Below, in pieces: positions 33,286 through 44,198 of a stretch of DNA of 64,000 nucleotides (positions within the stretch are counted from its first letter, which is position 1; every line of letters starts with the position of its first letter). The stretch comes from Uloborus plumipes. Its lineage: Eukaryota > Arthropoda > Arachnida > Araneae > Uloboridae. The notes under the pieces were generated by a model that was given only the letters and a program-made list of their open reading frames with translations, ran no database searches and was not told where the DNA came from. Where the stretch lies: NCBI GenBank assembly GCA_038373865.1, contig JAXGGA010004517.1, positions 23,438 through 87,437 on the forward strand, given 5' to 3'. The position numbers were made by a program, and so were the translations under genes.

Positions 33286-33690
33286 AACATTGAATGCACT
33301 TTCTCTCCCCTGTCCCTGTCCTCCATGTGAATGTGTTGTTGTGCTGTGAATGGTTGCCTATATTATAAACGGGTCCTTATTAAGCGCGGATCCAGAGCGG
33401 GGGTCATGACCCCACCCTTAAGCAACCAAATATAGCATAAAACTGAATTTTTTGCGTCTGATATTACAAAAAAAAAAAAAAAATCCCAAACACCCTCATT
33501 TTTGCTAAAAAAAATCCCCTTTGACCACCCTCTTTCCGAAAAGACCACAATTCCTTTACCACAAGCTGGATCCGCCCTTGGTCCTTGTGGCCTGTGTGTA
33601 TATTGTGGAAGACAGACTTCACACCAAATTACGGTACGGTACAGTTGAAAAAATGAAGCAGAAAGCCCAAATTGGCCGCCCAATTGGCAC
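33286..33690 (+). mobile_element. SINE family 2, 5'-truncated copy, split by a MITE
   Basis: GCACTTTCTCTCCCCTGTCC, then TGTGAATGTGTTGTTGTGCT, then (after the MITE at 33379-33579) TGTGGAAGACAGACTTC and CACACCAAATTACGG. The same order of blocks is found on the minus strand at 41352-41215 joined to 37165-37030, where a tRNA-like head is also present. The tail ends near an ACAACAACAAC run. Confidence 0.65.
33379..33579. mobile_element. CAAGSGCGGATCCAG MITE, copy 2
   Basis: 201 bp flanked by exact GGTCCTT at 33372-33378 and 33580-33586. Ends have AAGCGCGGATCCAG and (reverse complement) AAGGGCGGATCCAG. Comparison with the other SINE family 2 copy confirms that this is an insertion. A 7-8-bp duplication suggests hAT. 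Confidence 0.75.
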
Positions 33691-34190
33691 AAGACAACAA
33701 CAACATCAAGTATTTTTCTGACATCTGTTGGAGTGAATTGCGATGCATGCTAAAATCGAGTTTGGCACTGCGACGTCCTCATCTTCCGACACTAAGCCAC
33801 GTCACAACAGCCCGGAATCTTTTAATAACATCGACACCGGTCGTGAAAGCCTTCATTCTTACAGCAGTATATTAGGCGCCTCCAGACAGGTCATTTCGCA
33901 AAGCTTCTAGAAAAATTCAATGTAATACGGTTTCTGAAGGATTCTAAAAGAACTCGGCACCAGGGTACATTTTTTAGTCGCCGGGATCTGTCGGACCCTG
34001 ATATGCTGACTGTATAGTTTGACAACTTATCAATCTTTTATTTATTCCTTTTGTATATCTTCTCTGCCTGTCCATCTTCTCTCCGCTCTTTCATATATGA
34101 AGTAGATTCGTTTCTGCTCAATAAAGAGACTTTGGAGAATACAAGCAAATTTTTCCTTCTCGAAGTTTGGCGCTCTTCAAGATCTTTAAT
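33691..34190. other. No gene recognised
   Basis: May be continued SINE tail or another old repeat; AATAAAG near 34120 and TTTGGCGCTC near 34167 recall LTR-end features, but no paired LTR was found. Confidence 0.3.
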
Positions 34191-34199
34191 ACTTGTTGC

Positions 34200-34790
34200 G
34201 GTCTCTCAATAATCGTATGTCACTCCGCCGGTCATATTGAACACGATCAGCGTGGCCGGAACCCCATAAGGAGCGAAATGACCTCCCTTGTTTACGGTCT
34301 CCAGACATTGAGAAGCAAAAATGTGGCAACGTTATCCCGCCACTGGTAACCATGGTGACGGTGGACGCGGCGAAGCGCGATATTAAAAGGGCCGAAAAAG
34401 GATTTCTCCCCCAAAGAATTCGTCACATAACGCCCAAGAGTTGGGGCGAGGAATTTTTCATTAATCCCCACATGCCAGCCCTCGGAATGTTCCAGAAAAG
34501 ACGATAAAAGATTCCGCGGAAATGTGTTGCGATTTTCGTTTCCCCGGAATGGCAACGTTGATGAAGCTCCGGGGCCTCCAATCGTTATGACGTCACCCGA
34601 ATGAAAAGTGTGCCGCGGGACACTCGTTTGTTGCCCGAAACAGATGGCCCGGACCGCCTAAACGGCCTCCATTAATAAAAGCGCTGCTCCGCCGATGATC
34701 GGAGGCATTGTCCGGGATGAAAAGCTCTCGGAGATTTACTATATACGGCCTCAAACTTCGCTCAATGGGCAAAGTGCGAGTTTCTCATTT
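34200..34790. other. GC-richer island with a CRE-like site
   Basis: Composition is clearly richer in G and C than its surroundings. It includes TGACGTCA (34588-34595), the CREB/ATF consensus, and several balanced-composition blocks. An 87-codon minus-strand frame (34292-34555) has no recognisable domain. If the window is intronic, this would be a reasonable candidate for a conserved regulatory block, but only composition and one motif support that. Confidence 0.25.
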
Positions 34791-35189
34791 CAGACTTGTT
34801 TAGAGTTAGGTACGGCACTAGAATACGGTTCTGCTTTATAGATATTTTCCGGATCGTTCAGGAATTTCGCACCACGCAGAGAACCCTTTTATTGATCCAT
34901 AGAAAGTTTCACACAGAAAAGTCATTCACAAATAACTTTATGGAGTTTCTGAAATTGCTAATGTTACATGAGGGGCTACAGTTATTTCGGACTGAATAGG
35001 TCACTTTAAGAGGATAAGCTTTAACACGCTTTAATGTTGGCGTTGGGAATTTAGTTTTGAGACGCTATATGCTTCATACGTCAAGTACAAGACTTTAGAA
35101 TTGTGCCGAAGTAATAGAAAATTATGATAGAAAACAGCTAACACACGCGACCCTTTCATGGAGAAATACCAATGTTCCCGAAAGCTTTA

Positions 35190-35320
35190 GGGCCCTGCTC
35201 CACATTGGCGTAAAGCAGAAACGTAAAATGGATTACATAGTGTTCCTATGGAAAGTACCCGGATTTTCGGTTTCTGCCTTCGGTTTCGGTCGCGTTTTAC
35301 GCTGATGTGGAGCAGGGCCC
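35190..35320. mobile_element. Harbinger-like MITE
   Basis: 131 bp with ends GGGCCCTGCTCCACATTGG and (reverse complement) GGGCCCTGCTCCACATCAG, flanked by TTA at 35187-35189 and 35321-35323. GGGCC termini with a TTA duplication are typical of PIF/Harbinger. Confidence 0.8.
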
Positions 35321-35323
35321 TTA

Positions 35324-36745
35324 CATGAAAGTTTGTTTGTTAAAATTTTTAATAAACAATACAGTTGTGGTTGACAGTGATGAATTCAAATAGTAGTACA
35401 AAAATGAAGTTACGATATAAATATCATTATAACCATTAGGCCTTCGTCTCATGCATACAGATGTGAATATTCCGTTTCCATTGTTATATCTACTGCTACA
35501 TTTCTCACTATATCAATTTATTACAGAAAGCATTGCAAAACACGTAGCCATGCGAACCACTCATCTGTACTGTATACCAATGTGCAGTCTCTCGCTGGTG
35601 CTCTAATTTCACATTAGCTACCAGTTTTTTGGCTGTCTTTTGCTTCTTTAAGAGAATTTCTGCTCCAACTCGGTTACTTTGCTATTCCAGGTTGACAAAT
35701 GCTAACAAGCACGAAACTGCAGTCCTTGGGTGGAACAACCGAGTTGGCGGTGTATTGCATGTATTTTTGCCTTACCCTTGGCTTAGGGGCGGTAACTTAC
35801 TGCTTTACACAAATCTGATTATTCAAGTTCAAAATCGAAGAATTCTATTTGCATATAAAATGTCGAGGAAAATCAAAGATAAAAGAGATAAATTACACTA
35901 CCACAGTAAATGTAGATGAGTATAGGAAAATAAAGAATAAAAGTAAAAAAAATAAATAAAGTCACTGCATTTATTTCTTCAGCTGAAAAACCATTTCCTT
36001 GCAGATAAAAACAAAAAACTCTTCAAAACAAAACTCAAAACCTTCAATATCACTCCAAGAAAATTAAGGAATTTTAAAGAACAAAACCAATTCCAAAAAA
36101 TTAAGAGCTCGATCCTTTAATCTCAGCAGAGAAATCATAACAAATCCAATTATATTCTTTTTCCAATAGAACGCCGGCGTTCTTTGGCGGGAAATCGAAT
36201 TTCTTGCCAGATCAAAATCCAATCACGTATCATTGAACGTCTATGCATCTAAGTCAATAAGCAATCCTATCAGCTGGTGAAAGTAGCGTTATCTCTCGCT
36301 TACTTGAAGACGTGTTAACTTTGCGATAACTTCCCTTAGATAAAACTCAAAACATACATTCACTTTCTTGCTCAAGTGCACCAACTAAGATATCGAAAGA
36401 TGTCTGGTGTCTTATCGATAAAGGAAACCGCTTTATTACCTGGGGTGATTGAATTTGTAATTTTACACTTATCAGAATATTTCCGTGCATACCGTTATGT
36501 TTTCTTTTCTTGGACTTGGAAAAATAATCTAAACTGTGGTTATTTTTGAATAATTTTTAGCAACTTGATCGACGAAGTATTATATTCGTAAATCAGAGCC
36601 AAACTAGCATAACTCCAAAAATGGCAATTTCCACTTTATTACTGCATTGTATGTAAAATCTTATTCGGCATTGAACCGTGAGAACGTTATTCCATAAAGA
36701 AATCTCTTCACAATTATTTGTTGTTGTATCGTGTCAGCAAGGCAG
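35324..36745. other. AT-rich stretch, nothing recognised
   Basis: A 96-codon plus-strand frame at 35629-35919 has no motif support. No bounded repeats found. Confidence 0.4.
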
Positions 36746-36925
36746 GGGCCGTGGTAGCCCGATCGGTATAAGGCGTCTGACTCGCAACCGGCGGGTCCCG
36801 GATTCGATCCTAGCCGATCAAAGATCCACCGTCCTTAATGGTGGCTGGGTGACGTTAAATAAGGGTCGTGGTTACAAAGTTCTCTGAGTGAAACGATACC
36901 TCTGGGGTACTTGATTATATGTTTC
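36746..36925 (+). mobile_element. tRNA-derived SINE, family 1, copy 2
   Basis: GGGGCCGTGGTAGCCCGATCGG (A-box region), GGATTCGATCCT (B box), then AGCCGATCAAAGATCCACC and GTGGCTGGGTGAC. It matches the copy at 7082 through head and body to GAAACGATACC and CTGGGGTACT. Confidence 0.8.
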
Positions 36926-37029
36926 CTCGGCCCTTGATCTGCATCAAAAGAACACGGCGCTATTCAGGGTCCCAACCTAGTTAAACCACGAGTTGTGGTA
37001 GGTCCAAGGGACCCTGAAGCTTGAAGTAT

Positions 37030-37165
37030 CAGCTAGGCTGGCAATTTGTGATGCGCTGCTTCACTTTTCAATTGTACTGTATTTTGGTGTGAACTCCGAC
37101 TTCCACCGTACACAACTGCCGCCAAGGGATCCATTTATAGGGCAGGCAATCCTTCACAGCAGAAA
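37030..37165 (-). mobile_element. SINE family 2, 3' part of the copy split by the 4-kb element
   Basis: Read on the minus strand it continues the SINE at 41215-41352: TGCTGTGAAGGATTGCC, CCTATAAATGGATCCC, GGTGGAAGTCGGAGTTC and ACACCAAAATACAG. All appear in the same order in the copy at 33286-33690. Confidence 0.65.
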
Positions 37166-37368
37166 TAGTCCGGGCGCCATTTCGAAAAGCGTGTTTTGAC
37201 TTATGAATAAAATTTTTTCGTTGTTTTTGATAGCTTATGTTATGTACATTTCAGATCCGATTGATGCCACTCTGTCATAGTTGAGCATTTTGAGTAATTC
37301 AAGATGGCATCCAAGATGGCGCCCAAAACATTGAAAATGCTGTTTTGAAGCGATATTGACTCGTAATA

Positions 37369-38314
37369 TATGGGCGATTCCCTGTAAACTGGTAATTGGC
37401 TGTCCGGACTGAGTATTTTAAAAATAATAGTGTAATAAAGTAATTATTGCTCTTAATACAAGTAAAGCATTAATACTTTGTGGCCCAATTGTATTTGGAC
37501 TGATAACAATTTATTTTTTTTTTCTAGAAATTATCTAAGCACCAAAAACACAGTCCCCTGGCTGTCCCAATCCCATAATCTAGCTGTTAAAGATAGTATT
37601 TCAAAAAACCTATTAACACTACATACATTGGCAGTTAATATCTAAAAATAGAATAATGAAGCTATATTTTTCTTATGAAATAAGGTACAATTACGTATTT
37701 CTAAAACTTAAAGTTGTCATGTAAATTCTGTCCGGAGTTTGTTCAAACAGTCCCCTGCAACAAATTCTAAGCTGTAATACGAAAAATCTATTACTTTTGC
37801 AAATTCTTTTTGGCATGCAGTTTAAAGTCATCAGTGTGAATTTGCCGAAATCGCCGAGAACAGCGTTGAAACGCTAACTTTGGTTAGTTTGAGAGCGACA
37901 TTTGTTATGAAAGTATGCATCAGGGTCGTTGCGAAAACAGTCCTCTGGGAAGTGATTTTATTAATGTCAATTAATGTAATTATAAAACAAATTAGTTATT
38001 ATGTCCACGATTTGTGCCTAAATGTATAGGTAGTCTGATAACTAATTATGTTCCAATAATTTTGCAGATATTACGTAAGAAAGAGCAAAAATACAGTCAC
38101 CTGGCACAGTCCCCTGCCTAGTTATACTAGGCGGGGGACTTAAACCCTATCTTGATTTATCAGAAAAACACAAACTTCAATTGGCCCTCTTTCAAACCAA
38201 AGTAATAGATTCATTTTCGGAGCAATAGTATTATAATTATACGAACATTTCAAAAAACCGTGCCCGGACAGATTTCGTGCGAAAAATAACGAGTTTTCAG
38301 AGAACCGCCCATAT
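37369..38314. mobile_element. Nested MITE with TATGGGCG ends
   Basis: The left end TATGGGCGATTCCCTGTAAA and reverse-complemented right end TATGGGCGGTTCTCTGAAAA are imperfect inverted repeats; CTGTCCGGAC/GTCCGGGCAC lie subterminally. CAGTCCCCTG or a one- or two-base variant recurs at 37551, 37748, 37938, 38094 and 38107, all on the plus strand. No ORF. Confidence 0.65.
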
Positions 38315-38896
38315 AATTATACATATTCGAACCTACAGTAAACTGTCTGAGTACCGAGGCCGTCCTACGTTATGATGGAGCCCGAGCTAATATTTTCTAT
38401 CGCCCCCTCCCCCCAATACTCTTAAATGAATTCTTAGGTAGGGAGTAAAATTAGCATCAAGAGACTTTTCTTTACAACCTTAAAAGCCTCTGTAAGAAAC
38501 AGTTAGGGGCATATACACGTTTATCAGAAAAGTACTGAACGTTTTCATAACTTAAATTTTTATACATAGCTGAACATAGCATCTGAATTGTGTGTGTAGC
38601 TTAACAAAATAAATCTAATGTTTTAGCTTTTTAAAACTAATTTGGTTAAAAAGGAATAATAATGACATGTCAGAAAATAAATTACAGTGCAGCTTAAATC
38701 TAGTTTATTTAGTTTTTGGAACCCTCTCATATTTTAGCGCCCAGGGCCCTCGCCCCCCACTCGCTCATCTCTTCGGGTTGTACTGTGCCGACCCAGCAGT
38801 AAGTCAACAAAAGCAGATGGTTCACTTTTTCCAAATCAAGAATTCCTAACAAAGTGCCGACTGTACTAGCTGCTTTTCACTGTTGAATTTTTAAAA

Positions 38897-40753
38897 ATGC
38901 AGGGGCACAAGGCTTCTAACAAAATACATGTGCACAAAGAAGAAAGCAACGGAAGAATCGGTCGTGATACTGTGGGCAGGGAGAAGCCAAGGAAAAAACT
39001 GGAATTGTGCATATAGCCTTTAAATCCATCGGAGCATCCTGAAGGATTGGTAAACATCGTATCTGGAAAAATTGTAGCAGCTAAGTCTGTTAATGTGGAC
39101 AAAGCTTATGAAATGGCTAAGATAGTTGCTCATAATTTTCAAGAAAGCCTCCCAAGTGGATTTCATGTTAGCCTAAAAAATTTGTCATAAACATGTATAA
39201 AGATAAAAGAGGGTGGCAAAATTCCAACAGCAATGCAGATGGGCGCTTCACTTTTATACTCTAAAATCATTGCTCTCCAAGCAAACAGAGATATAAAAAT
39301 GGATGATATCCTAAAATATCAACTTTCTTCTGTCCCCCCTTCCATGTTTAAAGACAATGGTCACATGAGAGAAGCTGTGGGTAAGTCTACATTAATTAAT
39401 GCCATGAGTGTGGTGCAGTCTGTCAGAAGAAGTAAGCCACCTACACTAATAATCATAGGCGGTTGTGCGTTACTGTGGGCTGTGCATTGGTCTGTAGGAG
39501 GGATTGCGAGTGATTTCTTAAAAAATTTCCTGAAAACAATCACTGACATGTTAAAAGATGCTAATGTTAACCTGGTGTTCGACAGATACTACGACTATAG
39601 CATAAGGGTGCAACGAGAGCTAGTCGGGGAAAAAACGTAGCAAGAAAGTTTAAAATTCACTGAAACAACGCCACTTCCGCCACAAAATATAACGTTGTCA
39701 AGTATAATGATAACAAACGCCAATTGATCCAGTTCTTATGCCAGTATATTTTTACGAATGTTTGTAATGTCCCACTTGAGCGCCATTTGGTTATTACGGG
39801 GCAAAATGCTACACCGTTTGACATATGATGGGCACCCTAACAAAGAGACCTGATTTGCAACAAGTACACGAAGAAGCAGATATTTTAATAGTCCAGCAGC
39901 TAATAGCTGAAATGAAAGGAAAAGAAAATGAAACTGTTCACGTCATATGCGACGACACTGACGTCTTCGTTTTGCTTTTGTTTTGGTACCATCAACTAGA
40001 TTTGAAAAATGAAGTTTTCATGGTATCGTTGAAACCAGGACGGGCAACAGTAGATATCAAAGAAACAGTTTTGAAACACACGAACATAATTCCCAGTTTT
40101 CCGGCGGCTCATGTCCTGACTGGTTGTGACTCTGTTGCTCCTCTCTATGGGCCTGGAAAGAAAATAGCTCTTAAGTGTCTCCAAAAAGATAAACGGTTAA
40201 GATTATTGGGCCATAGAGAGAGCTGTATGACAGAAGTAATTCAGGAATGCACTAATTTTATTGCTTCTTGCTATGGTATTGAGGGTGCTACAGATATGAC
40301 AGAAGTGAGAATTTAAATTTGGGCAAAAAAGATACGTCAAGCGCAACTACTAGCACCTTTATTTTCTTCATTACCAACTACTAGGGAATGCTTTGCCGAA
40401 AATGTCAAGAGAGCTCACTTGCAAACTATTTTGTGGTTATCTGCAAGCAGTTCACAATTTCTTTATCTAGATCCAAAATCATTTGGTTGGCAAAAAGATG
40501 AAGTAAATAAAGAGCTTTTTCCCATTGCCATTCCAAAAAAAATACCCCAATTGCACCAGAATATATTATAGCAATGACAAAGTGCTCATGCCGTTCTCAA
40601 CAATCTTGCATTACTATGACATGTAGTTGCAGAGCAAGTAATATTTTGTGTAGCTTGATGTGTCAATGCTTACTTGAAGGGGAGAGGTGCTGTAATCCAA
40701 ACACCAGTATAGCTCAATCAATAGTAGAAAGTGACTCCGAAGAAGAATTTTAG
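38897..40753 (+). pseudogene. PIN/XPG-like nuclease plus CXC protein of the 4-kb element, decayed
   Basis: The frame opens at ATG 38897 and runs through in-frame stops at 39014, 39188 and 39638. Frameshifts follow near 39720 and 39820, a stop at about 40314, and another shift near a poly-A run at 40535. Domain order is still readable: an N-terminal region (VNVDKAYEMAK), a conserved middle (FDRYYDYSIRVQREL), TTPLPPQNITLS, LVITGQNATP, and HEEADILIVQQ from about 39868. CDDTDVFVLLL and HVLTGCDSVAPLYGPGKK follow. A cysteine cluster (KCSCRSQQSCITMTCSC, later CQC and CC) precedes the acidic end ESDSEEEF. HEEAD, DDTD and TGCD look like the metal-binding acidic positions of PIN/XPG-type nucleases (inference). 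The cluster resembles a CXC (tesmin-like) DNA-binding domain. Similar ORFs are multicopy in many invertebrate genomes. Confidence 0.7.
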
Positions 40754-41214
40754 CTTGATTTGTACCTCATAATTATGTTACCTTGAGCTCAGGTAACTAT
40801 ATATGTATATTTTTATGTCAGCTTTTGTATCCTTAACGTTAATATTTAAAACGCAATTCCTTAATTTATTATTTTAAGCATTACAATATAATTTTGTCCA
40901 TTTAGTACAATAAAATGTTAAAAAATCACGCATGCATTAGTTTTTTAACAAAAAATGACTTTATATTATAACTCCTTGACCCAAAAAACCTATAGAAGAA
41001 TATGCCATATAACAATATCGCCTCAAAACTAGGTTTAACTTTTTGAGCGCTATCTTGGACGCCATCTTGAATTTCTCAAAATGTTCAACAAAGACAAAAT
41101 GGCATCAATCGGATCTGAAATGTACATAACATAAGCTACCAAAAACAGCGAAAAAATTTTGTACATAAGTCAAAACAAGGTTACCCTATAATTAGCCATT
41201 TGGCACCCGGACTA

Positions 41215-41352
41215 AAACAACAAATTCACACTAAGAAAAGACAAGGACAGGAGAGAGAAAGTGCATCCATGACCGAGCTGAGATTCAAACCTGGAACCTG
41301 ACCCATCTGTAGTCGACCTTCTCTGACCACTAGGCAAGGTGGCCCGCTTCAC
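41215..41352 (-). mobile_element. SINE family 2, tRNA-like head
   Basis: Minus strand: GGGCCACCTTGCCTAGTGGT carries an A-box-like TGCCTAGTGG. CCAGGTTTGAATCTC is a B-box-like stretch, followed by GCACTTTCTCTCCTGTCC. The 3' body continues across the 4-kb insertion at 37165. This differs from SINE family 1 in head and body. Confidence 0.7.
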
Positions 41353-41644
41353 AGTCATTTAGCAGTGTTCAAAGAGCGCTAGTTCCATCCTTTGTATGCG
41401 TTTCTTCTGAACTGAGGCTATAAAGGTGATGTAACTCTACATTCTTAAAATGCGCGTTTGCTTGCTAAATGGTATCGCCTTCCGTTTCCTCTTTTACGAT
41501 AAAAACGAAGCAAAGCACTTTTCCCAATATAGATATCTATTGACTAAGAATATCAGCTGAACAGTAGTATCTGTTTTTTCTTGAGGAAAAATTTGCCAAA
41601 GGTGTTACATAATCAGGCATAGTAAAACCATTAAGAACAAGAAA
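41353..41644. other. Nothing recognised
   Basis: Short interval between the SINE and the next foldback element. Confidence 0.4.
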
Positions 41645-42781
41645 CTGAGAGAGTGTCACGCCTGTGATTCATGACGTCTCAGATTTTTTCCAAAAAATTA
41701 CCAAATGTTTATTACCTTATTGAAAGACCAAATCCAGAATGTTTTGCTCTAAAGTTGAGTTGTTTAGTTTTTATGGAACCCTAAAGGTGAAGGTGCGGCA
41801 TCAAAAATTAAGCGGATCTTCAAGACATAGAAATTGCTGTGAGCCAAAACTCTTACCAGGAATTGTTTAACTCCAATTTTTATTTTGTATATGAAAAATA
41901 GAAGGTTGAAACTTTACAAAATGAATGTTAAATTTGTGGTAAGTTGTTGCCGTAAAGTCAGTGAAGGTCCTCAAAACAAGGCATTTTTGACGTTTTTTAG
42001 CGTTTTTGAGGTCCAACAACAGCTTGTACATTTCAGTTGGCATGGCAAAAGTAGTGTCGTTTGAAAGACCAGTGTAAGCACTTTAAAACAATTTATAAAT
42101 AACCGAGGTAAGTTCAACGTGCTTTTAGTTGCGTAAGGCCGAAATATGAAAAATGTCATATTTTACCGATATTGAAACGGTCATAACTTCCTCGCATTTT
42201 TTTGTAAAAAAAAATTTCACATTTCGCCTCAAAGGACTCAACTGTTCTGTTAAGACAAAGAATAGAGTATGATATTGGCAAAAAAAAAAAAAAAAAAATT
42301 TCAATATGTTGTTGGCAGAGGAAGTTATGACCGTTTGAATATCGGAGTGCTTACACTGGTCTTTCAAACGACACTACTTTTGCCATGCCAACTGAAATGT
42401 ACAAGCTGTTGTTGGACCTCAAAAACGCTAAAAAACGTCAAAAATGCCTTGTTTTGAGGGCCTTCATAGACCTTACGGCAACAGCCCACAACAAATTTAA
42501 CATTCATTTTGTAAAGTTTCAACCTTCTATATTCCATATACAAAAAGAAAATTGCAGTTCAACAGTTCCTGGTAAGAGTTTTGGCTCACAGCAACTTCCA
42601 TGTCTTGAAAATCCGCTCAATTTTTGATGCCACACCTTCACCTTTAGGGGTCCATAAAAACTAAACAACTCAACTTTAGAGCAAAACATTCTGGATTTGG
42701 TCTTTCAATAAGATAATAAACATTTGGTAATTTTTGGGAGAAAATCTGAGAGGTCATGAATCACCAGACAGTTTCTCAGAT
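41645..42781. mobile_element. 1.1-kb foldback element
   Basis: Arms of about 520 bp are reverse complements around a centre near 42214. Ends are GTGATTCATGACSTCTCAGA, with weaker similarity (CTGAGAGAGTGTC against CTGAGAAACTGTC) extending outward. Internal landmarks AAAGACCAAATCCAGAATG and CAACAACAGCTTGTACATTTC occur in both arms. Identical 62-codon frames arise in the two arms and are artefacts of the palindrome. Confidence 0.8.
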
Positions 42782-43839
42782 TCTTGCTCTTAAAAAGAAG
42801 ACACGCGACTTTTACAATGAACGGCACGTATTCCAGTTAGAGGGGTGACATTGGTGAGAAAGGATAGATGCTCTAAGTTAAAACATCGCCGAAAACACAT
42901 TGATGTTTTGGAATATTGATCTCCTGAAATATCAAACTTTGAATATCTGTGCCTAAGAGGTAAAGGGCACCTAGTCCATTTTTACCGAAAACAGGATTCA
43001 AGTACCATTTTACTCAACGTTTTATACCATATTGAGAAGTATAAAGCAAAAAGATTTTGATAAACAAATTTTCATTTAATAAGTCCATGGATGACAATCC
43101 AGTAATATCAATCCTTCTATAATATGTATTTAAAGAAAATTATGATGCACATTCAAAGTAAACAAGCATATTATTAATTTTTGTTCATGGTAACGATTAA
43201 GAAGCTTGTCTGACTCATACAGAGACAGTATAATAAAATATAACAACTATTCAAATAAACAACTTATTCGAGGAGGAGGAGGTTCTTAAGTTAGAATATT
43301 ATGTTCTGATCATAAGTTGGAGACGTACGTTCTGATAATGCAAGCATCTAGAACATATAAAGCAACTACATCTATCCCATTAGAATTTTAAATGTCGTCT
43401 GCTAACTTTCTAACATCAAAGCGTCTGACTGCCTGCTCTTAAATCTCGTTTCTCTCTTCATCAATATCTATCAAGTCAATCTCCAATTTCAGGAAATTTC
43501 TTTACTCTCCACTTTTACCCAAAAAGAGTTAAGGTTCATTATTTCTTCTTTTCTCCTGCACGACTTTAAAATGCCCTCTTAGCGAGAGCACATTAACTAT
43601 AACTCTACTTTCATCATTACCAAGTCACAAAGTTATAGATCATTTTCAAAGTAACTGACGATTGCGGGATCTTGAAACTGGGTGTAGCGATGATGATGTA
43701 AGTGCAATTATTAAAATACGGGGTAGAAGTACGAACTATTTTGTTGAATTTCATGCTTATTATTTTTTTTCTAACAATTCACATAAGAACATTATATGGA
43801 GAAGTCATTAATTATAATAATTTAAGAGATGACTTTGAG
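42782..43839. other. AT-rich stretch, nothing recognised
   Basis: No bounded element or coding signal in about 1 kb. Confidence 0.4.
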
Positions 43840-43841
43840 TA

Positions 43842-44069
43842 CCGTAAAGTCGGGTTACTTGGACCCTAGGGGGTTACTTGATCCCATTACAGTAAAATGA
43901 TAAAATCTAGGTTTGGTACTTATTAGTTGAAGACTTGCACGTAGTTCCTCGTTTCTCCTCTAGGTAGAAGCACTCTGCAGTCTCTAATGCTAGTACCAAA
44001 CCCAGATTTTATCATTTTACTGTGGGCTCAAGTAACCTCCTTGTGGGTCCAAGTAACCCGACTTTACGG
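43842..44069. mobile_element. MITE with long inverted ends, CCGTAAAGTCGGGTTACTTG
   Basis: 228 bp between TA dinucleotides (43840-43841, 44070-44071). Inverted arms reach ~85 bp, including AGTAAAATGATAAAATCT and GGGTTTGGTACT-like blocks, leaving only a short loop. Structure fits a Tc1/mariner-type MITE. Confidence 0.75.
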
Positions 44070-44198
44070 TAGTTTTGCAACCATCAAATAAAAAAAGGAG
44101 GAAATACAATACTTGTCGTTATTACCAAGGCTGTGGAGAAGGTTTACAGTTTCATTACCACCGGGACACATATGTCCCGCAGCGTTTTGACTATGATA

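Larger units (their letters stand above)
37166..41214 (+). mobile_element. 4.05-kb TIR transposon with nuclease-like ORF (Academ-like)
   Basis: Inverted ends of roughly 210 bp start TAGTCCGGGYGCCA and include GCTTATGTTATGTACATTTC and CAGATCCGATTGATGCCA at both sides. AAA flanks each end (37163-37165, 41215-41217). The SINE on both sides joins cleanly when the element is removed, so the borders are firm. Inside lie a nested MITE (37369-38314) and a decayed plus-strand gene (38897-40753) with a PIN/XPG-like acidic core and a CXC-like cysteine cluster. From memory, Academ transposons have an XPG-type nuclease, a cysteine-rich finger and 3-4-bp duplications, so an Academ relative is my best guess. 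The gene could also be a passenger. Confidence 0.75.

Noticed and set aside
33860..34180. Solo LTR with a TGGCGC primer-site-like end
   Set aside because: No TG...CA boundaries, second LTR or target duplication could be found.
34292..34555. Missing Frizzled-type SFRP exon
   Set aside because: Frame lacks the ten-cysteine pattern of that domain.
41971..42457. Identical 62-codon frames on opposite strands
   Set aside because: Artefact of the two arms of the foldback at 41645-42781.
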